Of a DNA stretch of 57,920 nt, positions 52,132 through 57,920 are shown piece after piece. The DNA comes from Anaerolineae bacterium (lineage in GTDB: Bacteria; Pseudomonadota; Alphaproteobacteria; DSM-16000; Inquilinaceae). Below the pieces are notes generated by a model. That model was not told the origin of the DNA and made no database searches. It saw nothing but the letters and a program-made list of their open reading frames with translations. The DNA lies in the NCBI GenBank assembly GCA_028285185.1, contig JANQQD010000063.1:1-57920 (forward strand), given 5' to 3'. The translations under genes and the position numbers were made by a program. How positions within the stretch are numbered: the first letter of the stretch is position 1; every line of letters begins with the position of its first letter.

Positions 52132-53447
52132 TCGCCGCCAGACCTGAGAGCGCGAAGACGCTCCCAGTCTTCCAGGCGTCGGCGGATCTCCGCCTCGTTG
52201 CCCCGATCCGTGGGACGATAGAGGCGCTTTCGGTCCATCCCGTCCGGGAAATAGGACTGGCCGGAGAAGCCGTCAGCCCGATCGTGGTCGTAGTCATAGC
52301 CTGCGCCGTAGCCGAGATCCTTCATCAGCCGCGTCGGCGCGTTGAGGATGTGCTTCGGCGGCATCAGGCTGCCGGTTTCGCGGGCCAACGCCATCGCCGC
52401 GCCGTGCGCGCGGTAGGCGGCGTTCGACTTAGGCGCGCTGCCAAGGTAGAGAACCGCCTGAGCGATGGCGAGTTCGCCTTCCGGCGAGCCCAGCCGCTCG
52501 TAAGCTTCCCAGGCCGCCAGCGCCATCGGCAAGGCCTGCGGGTCGGCGAGCCCGATATCCTCGACGGCAAACCGGGCCAGCCTGCGGGCAATGTATCGCG
52601 GGTCTTCACCGCCGGCGAGCATGCGCGCCAGCCAATAGAGTCCGGCATCCGGATCGGAACCGCGCAGGCTCTTGTGCAGCGCGCTGATCAGGTTGTAGTG
52701 GCTTTCCTGCGCCTTGTCGTAGAGGGGTGCGCGCCGCTGGACAGTCGCCGCCAGCTCGCCGGGGCCTAGTGGCTCTTGCGTCTTTAGGGCCAGCAACTCC
52801 TCCGTAAGGTTCAACAGGAACCGCCCATCGCCATCGGCCATCGCCTTCAGCGACGCGCGGCCATCGGATGTCAGCGGCAGCCCGCGGCCTTCCGCCCCCT
52901 CGGCGCGAACCAGCAGCGTTTCCAGGGCGGCATCGTCCAGGCGCCGCAGTACGAACACCTGGCAGCGCGACATCAGCGCACCGTTCAGCTCGAAAGACGG
53001 GTTCTCGGTGGTCGCACCGACCAGAGTGACCGTCCCATCTTCCACGACCGGCAGAAAAGCGTCCTGCTGTGCGCGGTTGAACCGATGGATCTCATCGACG
53101 AACAGCAGCGTTCCACTGCCCTGGGCGCGTCTGTTGCGAGCGGAATCAAAGACCTTCCGCAGGTCCGCCACGCCGGAGAACACGGCCGACAGCGGCTCGA
53201 AGGCAAGTTTGCTGTGTTCTGCGAGCAGATGCGCAATCGTCGTCTTGCCGCTGCCGGGCGGCCCCCAGAGCACCATGGAGGCGAGCCGCCCGGCCGAGAG
53301 CATCCGCCCGATCGGGCCGTCCGCGTCCAGCAGATGGGCCTGGCCGACCACCTCACCCAGCTTGCGTGGACGCAGGCGGTCTGCCAGCGGCCGGGGTGCC
53401 TGTGCCTCGAACAGGCTCGGCGACTGGGGCCGCGCGGCCCGTGTCAC
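52128..53447 (-). CDS. rarA: Replication-associated recombination protein A
   Basis: A 439-residue AAA+ ATPase of the RarA/MgsA/WRNIP1 family. Walker A is GPPGSGKTT (62-70) and Walker B LLFVDEIHRFNRAQQDAFLP (Asp118-Glu119). Sensor 1 is LVGATTENPSFELNGALMSRC, and the C-terminal part carries GLYWLARMLAGGEDPRYIARRLARFAVEDIGLADP. The RarA tetramerisation region lies at the end. It acts at stalled forks. I start at the GTG at 53447, which overlaps the stop of the protease gene (GTGA); a frame to 53495 is open but not needed. Confidence 0.94.
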   Translation of the reverse strand: MTRAARPQSPSLFEAQAPRPLADRLRPRKLGEVVGQAHLLDADGPIGRMLSAGRLASMVLWGPPGSGKTTIAHLLAEHSKLAFEPLSAVFSGVADLRKVFDSARNRRAQGSGTLLFVDEIHRFNRAQQDAFLPVVEDGTVTLVGATTENPSFELNGALMSRCQVFVLRRLDDAALETLLVRAEGAEGRGLPLTSDGRASLKAMADGDGRFLLNLTEELLALKTQEPLGPGELAATVQRRAPLYDKAQESHYNLISALHKSLRGSDPDAGLYWLARMLAGGEDPRYIARRLARFAVEDIGLADPQALPMALAAWEAYERLGSPEGELAIAQAVLYLGSAPKSNAAYRAHGAAMALARETGSLMPPKHILNAPTRLMKDLGYGAGYDYDHDRADGFSGQSYFPDGMDRKRLYRPTDRGNEAEIRRRLEDWERLRALRSGGE

Positions 53448-54856
53448 AGGATGTCCTCGAGAACCCGGTCGCCCCGCCTGATGGCAATCGGCCACCGTCC
53501 GCCCGTGCCCCGGCGCAGCACATCGACCAGGGTCTCGACCCGATCGATGGCGGCGCCGTTCAGCCGCAGGATCACATCACCGATTTCCAAGCCGACGCGA
53601 TCGGCCACCGTACCCGGCTGCATGTCCAGGATGACAACACCGCTTGCGGCCACGGTCAGCAGTCCCAGTTCATCGCGCACGGCAGGCGAAAGGTTGCCCA
53701 CGACGGCACCAGACAACGGGTTTCGTCCGCCGATGGGCGTGGCGTTTCGCGGTGGGATCTCGGGTGGCAACTCCACGTCCACCTGCAACTCCTGCTCCGC
53801 GCCATCGCGCACGACCGACAAAGTCACCTGCTCTCCCAGCGGCTGCGTGGCGATGCGGAACCGCAAGGCCTCGGGATCCTGAACCTCCCGGCCGTTCACC
53901 GCCAGGATCACGTCGCCGACCTGAAGTCCGGCTTCCGTCGCTGGCCCCAGCGGGTGCAGACCATTGATCAGCACGCCGCTGGGGACTTCCAGGTCCAGGG
54001 ATTGCGCGATCTCCGCCGTGATGACCTGGCCGTCAGCGCCGAGCCAGGGCCGGGACACCCCTGTCCCCCGCTCTGCTGCGGCAATCACCGCGCGCACCAT
54101 GTTCGCCGGGATGGCGAAGCCGATGCCCTGCGACCCGCCGCTGCGGCTGAAAATGGCCGTGTTGATGCCGACCAGATTGCCCTGCATGTCGACCAGTGCG
54201 CCGCCTGAGTTTCCAGGATTGATCGCCGCATCGGTCTGAATGAAGAAGTTGTAATCGGTGATGCCGACGGCCGTCCGGGCCAGAGCGGAGACGATGCCGC
54301 TGGTCACGGTCTGGCCCACGCCGAACGGATTGCCGATGGCCAGCACAAGGTCGCCCACCAGCAGCCCGTCGCTGTCGGCCAGCGACAACAGCGGCAGCTC
54401 GCGCCCCTCAAGCTCGCGCAGCCGCAGGACGGCCAGGTCGGTGCGTTCATCCGAGAGCGCAATGTCGGCCACGTACTCGCTGCGATCCGCAAGAACGACG
54501 CGGATCTGGTCGGCATTCTCGATCACATGATGGTTGGTGACGACCAGGCCTTCCGGGCTGACGATCACGCCCGACCCCAGCGAGTTCTCCACCCGCTCGC
54601 GGTTCGGCAGCCGCATGTTGGGGCCGAAGAAACGCTGAAAGAACGGATCGTCGAAAAGCGGCGATATGCGTTGCTGCACGGTCCGCTGAGCATAGATGTT
54701 GACGACCGCGGGCGCCGCCCGCTGCACAAGCGGCGCGAAACTCAAGGTGATCTGGTCGACGGAATCGGGCACCGCACGGGCCTGGGCGTTCGCCGCGCCT
54801 GGCACCATCGTCAGCACCACCACCAGACACCGCAGCAGTAAATCAAGCCGGATCAT
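53444..54856 (-). CDS. Periplasmic Do-family (HtrA) serine protease
   Basis: A 470-residue protein from the ATG at 54856, with a signal peptide (LLLRCLVVVLTMVPGAANA). The triad is His110 (VTNHHV), Asp140 (ERTDLAVL) and Ser217 (NPGNSGGALVD), and two PDZ domains follow (about 270-360 and 375-468). It has a shorter Q-linker than E. coli DegP, closer to the DegS/DegQ layout but with two PDZ units. It degrades or refolds damaged envelope proteins. It heads the three-gene unit protease-rarA-rluC/D; an envelope protease before DNA and rRNA genes is a common alphaproteobacterial order. Confidence 0.94.
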   Translation of the reverse strand: MIRLDLLLRCLVVVLTMVPGAANAQARAVPDSVDQITLSFAPLVQRAAPAVVNIYAQRTVQQRISPLFDDPFFQRFFGPNMRLPNRERVENSLGSGVIVSPEGLVVTNHHVIENADQIRVVLADRSEYVADIALSDERTDLAVLRLRELEGRELPLLSLADSDGLLVGDLVLAIGNPFGVGQTVTSGIVSALARTAVGITDYNFFIQTDAAINPGNSGGALVDMQGNLVGINTAIFSRSGGSQGIGFAIPANMVRAVIAAAERGTGVSRPWLGADGQVITAEIAQSLDLEVPSGVLINGLHPLGPATEAGLQVGDVILAVNGREVQDPEALRFRIATQPLGEQVTLSVVRDGAEQELQVDVELPPEIPPRNATPIGGRNPLSGAVVGNLSPAVRDELGLLTVAASGVVILDMQPGTVADRVGLEIGDVILRLNGAAIDRVETLVDVLRRGTGGRWPIAIRRGDRVLEDIL

Positions 54857-55074
54857 GGGTCTTACCGTCGGCTGCCGAATGCGATCGGGATGACAGCATC
54901 GCCACGGAATTGCGGCAACGGCATGCCGGATACCCTTGGGCGTCCGACCCTTGCGAGATGCCCGGCCCGCATCGGCTATCGGGCAGCCAGCATTCCCCAC
55001 TCCGTTCCTTCAGCGCAAGGCCGAATACGGAATACCGCGATTTCCGGGGAGTGCAACCGATGGCGGCGGTAATG

Positions 55075-55103
55075 GGGCGGTCCCGGCAGAACCGGGACCG
55101 CCC
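55075..55103 (-). terminator. Hairpin after the RTX/VWA gene
   Basis: A perfect 12-bp stem (55075-55086 with 55092-55103) and a five-base loop lie 10 bp beyond the stop of the large secreted protein gene. The T-run after it is weak (ATTACC on the minus strand), so termination may be partial. Confidence 0.6.
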
Positions 55104-55112
55104 GCATCAGTT

Positions 55113-57920
55113 TCAGCCAACCGTGACGGTGACTTCGGGATCGACGTAGACCTTCACGTCGTCGCCCGTTGAGACGCCGGACAGCGTCGCCACCTGTTCC
55201 GCGGCCGCACCGCCGGCACCGTCGGCATCGACGAAGACGTCGCCAGAGCTGTTGATCTGGACAAACTCGTCGATGTTGCTCTGATCGATGCTGCCGGCGC
55301 CGGAAAGCAGATCCGACAGGTCCAGCACATCGTCATCGGCGTTGGCGTCGTTCGCCACGTCGAAGTCCAGGATGGTGTCGACACCGCTTTCGGAGACCAA
55401 CAGCGTGAAGGTGTCGCTGCCGGATCCGCCGGACAGGGTGTCAGCCCCGTCGCCACCGAAGATGATGTCGTTGCCTTCCTGGCCGAAGATCTGGTCGCTA
55501 CCGGCACCACCGCGGATCGTGTCGTTGCCGCCTGTGCGTGCCTGACCCTGGCTGTCCAGCGACTCTTGCGAAAGCTCCACAGCGTTGGCCTGGATGTAGG
55601 CCAGCGTGTCCGCCCGCGTCCAGCCGTCACCCGGCGTCGGATCGACCGCCCCGCTGCCGCCACCAGCTTCGAGCTGCTCGAACACCGACCAGCCGGACCC
55701 GGGGACCGTCGATAGGCCTTCCGCGGCGGCAAGGTTATCGGTGAACACCGTATCGCCGTAGATGATGTCGTTGCCGCCATTGCCGATGATGGTGTCATCG
55801 CCGAGCGCGCTCAGATTGTTCTGCTGCGCGATGTCGAGCAGAACAGCCTCAAGGTCATCGCCGGTGCTGACATTGTCGGCATCGCCGTCATCGTCGATCT
55901 GGTCGAGCAGATCATCCTGGCTGCTGTTGACCGCCAGGCCGATCGAGTCGACCGACGAGCCGAGATCGATCAGCGCCTGGAACTCGTTGCCGGATACGTC
56001 GGGCTCCGAGTTGCCAGTCTCACCAATCCCCAGAACCTGGTTCAGGTCGCCCTGGCCGTCGGAGATCCCATTGTTCTCCGCCTCCAGGATGTTTCCGCTC
56101 GCATCAAGGCGCACCGACCGGTTGGGCTGGCCGTCGGAGATGAAGATCGTCTGGTTCGAATCTGCATCCGTCCGAGCCTGGTCGGCGACCGGAACCGCGC
56201 TTCCGTCGAATTCCTCGTTCGAGCCCAGCCAGCGCTGTGCTGCAATGAAGCCGGCCTCGTAGTTGGTCGACCCACCGGCAACATCAACGCCTTCGTCGTT
56301 GGCGTCCTCGATCTCGGAGTCGGTCGGATTGTCGCCGAGGCTTGCGGTCAGCACGAAGGCCTTGGCCGCCGCCAGCTCGGAAGCATTGATGACGCCGTTC
56401 TCAACGATCGTGAAGGTGGCCTCGTTCTGAACGGAGTTCGAGAACGTGACCATGCGGACGACCACGGTCGCCCCGGGCGTGTTGGCGTAGGCATCCAGCA
56501 CCCGTTCCACCGCCGTGTCGAGCGCCACAATCCGCCGGACGGAGTCTTCTTCCCCGGTGATCTGTCCGTCGCCGTTGAGGTCGTAGTCGATCTCCGTTTC
56601 CATGCTGCCCGAGACGTCGAGCACCAGGATCACGTTGGCGATCTGCCCATCCAGGCTGCCGCCGCCGACATCGCCGATCAGGGTATCGTCGCCGGCTCCA
56701 CCGACGATCTCGCCCTCACCACCCGGCGTAATCGTATTGACCCGGTGGTCGGTCGTCTCGCCGGTGATGTCACTGACATTCTCGCCCACCACGAGGCCGT
56801 TGATCTCGGGTAGCTCGATGGTCAGCGTGGTGCTCGACTGGTCGCCGTCGGCGTCCTGGATGGTGTAGCCGAAGACGTCCTCCGCCCCCAGCGGCACCGA
56901 GGTGGCCGTCAGCTCATAGCTGTAGCTGCCGTCCGCCTGGATCGTCAGGTTTCCGTAGACGCCTTCGATCGTCTCGCCGTCGGCATCCGGCACGATCGGG
57001 GACACAGGCGCGTCGGAAGACACGCTGACCACCGTGGCCGTTGGCCCGTCGGCACCGACGTCATCCGGGCCGCCGGTGCCGTCAGTCACCGTCCCGTCGA
57101 TGACATTGCCGGTAACGGCAAGCCCCGCAGCGGCGATCCGATCCCGGTCGGCGCGTGCCTCGGGCGTGTCGTCTTCCACGACCACCGTCAGGGCGTCGTC
57201 CAGCACCACGGTGTCGCCGTCGGCGTCGGTCACCCGCAGTGCGCCGGACAGATCGAGCGACAGGGTCTGGCTGTCGTCGTTCGCCGGCACATTCGGCAGA
57301 TGGTCGATCTGGTCCAGCAGCGTCAAGGTGAACTCGCCGGGCGACGTTTCGGCCAGGGTGAACACCACGCGGCCGCCGGCCACGCCCTGGACCACACCAC
57401 CGTCGACGTTATAGGTCACCGTCTCACCCAACGACGTGACCGCGAGACCGGTCGTCGTCAGAACGTCGCCACTGACATCCGGGTTCAGCGAGAACGTTCC
57501 CGTCTGATCCGCACCTACCGACACCTGGCTTGCAAGATCGGCCGAGGTGATGGTCACCGTCGTCGTCTGGCCGGTCTCGGCATTGCCATCCGGAAGGGCA
57601 TCTTCGTGCACGGTCACTTCGACCGGCGTGGCGCTCAGATTGACCGGGATGTCGTCCTCGACCGTCAGCGTCAGCGCGTCGTCCAGTGCGATCGTGTCGC
57701 CGTCCGCGTCCGTCACCCGCAGTGCGTCCGAAAGGTCTAGCGACAGCGTCTGGCTGTCGTCGTCCGCCGGCGTGTTCGGCAGGTGGTCGATCTGGTCTAG
57801 CAGCGTCACCGTGAACACGCCCGTCGACGTCTCTTCGATCGTGAACACCACTCGGCCACCGGCCACGCCCTCGATCACGTCGCCATTGACGTTGTAGGTC
57901 ACGTTCTCGCCCAGCGACGT
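55113..57920 (-). CDS. Large type-I-secreted repeat protein with VWA, EF-hand and RTX modules (C-terminal 935 residues visible)
   Basis: The frame is open to the right edge, so the start is outside. From the N-terminal side it shows at least two 161-residue repeats of the T1SS-143/VCBS kind (GGRVVFT...TLLDQIDHLPN...DDSQTLSLDLS.ALRVTDADGDT). A third, diverged unit follows (GNLTIQADGSYSYELTA). Next is a von Willebrand A domain whose metal site reads DVSGSM (56601-56618), with an EF-hand-type loop, DLNGDGQITGEE, at 56547-56582 inside it. Calcium-binding RTX nonapeptides come near the C-terminus (GGAGSDQIFGQEGNDIIFGG). The end lacks cysteine and fits a type I secretion signal. It is probably a surface adhesin; no hlyB/hlyD/tolC partner is in view. 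Confidence 0.92.
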   Translation of the reverse strand, partial: TSLGENVTYNVNGDVIEGVAGGRVVFTIEETSTGVFTVTLLDQIDHLPNTPADDDSQTLSLDLSDALRVTDADGDTIALDDALTLTVEDDIPVNLSATPVEVTVHEDALPDGNAETGQTTTVTITSADLASQVSVGADQTGTFSLNPDVSGDVLTTTGLAVTSLGETVTYNVDGGVVQGVAGGRVVFTLAETSPGEFTLTLLDQIDHLPNVPANDDSQTLSLDLSGALRVTDADGDTVVLDDALTVVVEDDTPEARADRDRIAAAGLAVTGNVIDGTVTDGTGGPDDVGADGPTATVVSVSSDAPVSPIVPDADGETIEGVYGNLTIQADGSYSYELTATSVPLGAEDVFGYTIQDADGDQSSTTLTIELPEINGLVVGENVSDITGETTDHRVNTITPGGEGEIVGGAGDDTLIGDVGGGSLDGQIANVILVLDVSGSMETEIDYDLNGDGQITGEEDSVRRIVALDTAVERVLDAYANTPGATVVVRMVTFSNSVQNEATFTIVENGVINASELAAAKAFVLTASLGDNPTDSEIEDANDEGVDVAGGSTNYEAGFIAAQRWLGSNEEFDGSAVPVADQARTDADSNQTIFISDGQPNRSVRLDASGNILEAENNGISDGQGDLNQVLGIGETGNSEPDVSGNEFQALIDLGSSVDSIGLAVNSSQDDLLDQIDDDGDADNVSTGDDLEAVLLDIAQQNNLSALGDDTIIGNGGNDIIYGDTVFTDNLAAAEGLSTVPGSGWSVFEQLEAGGGSGAVDPTPGDGWTRADTLAYIQANAVELSQESLDSQGQARTGGNDTIRGGAGSDQIFGQEGNDIIFGGDGADTLSGGSGSDTFTLLVSESGVDTILDFDVANDANADDDVLDLSDLLSGAGSIDQSNIDEFVQINSSGDVFVDADGAGGAAAEQVATLSGVSTGDDVKVYVDPEVTVTVG
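57184..57920 (-). repeat. Tandem 483-bp coding repeat in the secreted adhesin gene
   Basis: The segment at about 57184-57437 recurs, with scattered base changes, 483 bp further right at about 57667-57920, the window edge. The period is exactly 161 codons, matching the protein repeat. Copies are highly similar but not identical. More copies are expected outside the window. Confidence 0.85.

Noticed and set aside
1..57920. tRNA, rRNA, CRISPR, insertion sequence and prophage features
   Set aside because: I looked for tRNA-like cloverleaf ends, regular spaced repeats, transposase or integrase motifs and terminal inverted repeats and saw none; a dedicated scan could still find a degenerate case.

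Overview
The window looks like chromosomal (or chromid) DNA from a GC-rich alphaproteobacterium. The evidence is a complete aapJQMP general L-amino-acid transporter, a perfect CtrA-type site (TTAA-N7-TTAAC), a perfect FNR/FixK-type site, a eukaryotic-like NADP isocitrate dehydrogenase, a small XRE regulator of a type common in the class, and strong Shine-Dalgarno sites in front of ATG, GTG and TTG starts. I see no tRNA, rRNA, CRISPR array, insertion sequence or prophage. Most of the content is metabolism, transport and housekeeping, so the most interesting signals lie between genes.

Layout. 1-5574: the start of a peptide-type ABC binding protein (off the left edge) diverges from a P1-family aminopeptidase. 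A 1.15 kb gene-free spacer follows, holding an AT-rich block with a CtrA box and two adjacent DnaA-box-like sequences. Next come a two-subunit sodium:solute symporter and a membrane protein. 5596-16524: mixed single genes: two unrecognised proteins, an exported alpha/beta hydrolase, an SDR, a GST, an SRPBCC protein, mgtE, a LysR regulator, an enoyl-CoA hydratase, an AraC/GyrI-like regulator, a twin-arginine-type Fe superoxide dismutase and an XRE regulator. 16707-22461: a minus-strand peptide ABC operon whose two ATPases are fused. 22820-27221: a plus-strand run of NUDIX, cysteine synthase, AlaX, mercaptopyruvate sulfurtransferase, GNAT and a small protein. 27258-32745: minus-strand aapJQMP followed by a creatininase-family gene, with a strong terminator-like hairpin between aapJ and aapQ.

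33019-36980: metC and modABC on the plus strand, then a short interval with an FNR box, a correctly placed -10 element and an intrinsic terminator. I read this interval as a candidate oxygen-regulated small RNA gene. 37015-42795: a LysE exporter diverges from a PadR regulator with a 28-bp perfect palindromic operator, which leads into an RND efflux adaptor and pump. 42805-50401: a CDP-alcohol phosphatidyltransferase, an unknown protein, a 903-residue anchored LysM protein, LOG, icd, a methyltransferase and a gene-poor gap. 50402-54856: a LuxR-type regulator with a degenerate receiver is convergent with an overlapping Do protease-rarA-rluC/D operon. 55113-57920: the C-terminal part of a large type-I-secreted protein with 161-residue repeats, a von Willebrand A domain, an EF-hand loop and RTX repeats; its start lies beyond the right edge.

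Start codons were chosen from visible ribosome binding sites, overlaps and domain boundaries, and several are uncertain as noted. All function calls come from reading motifs and family resemblance by eye; no database search was possible.
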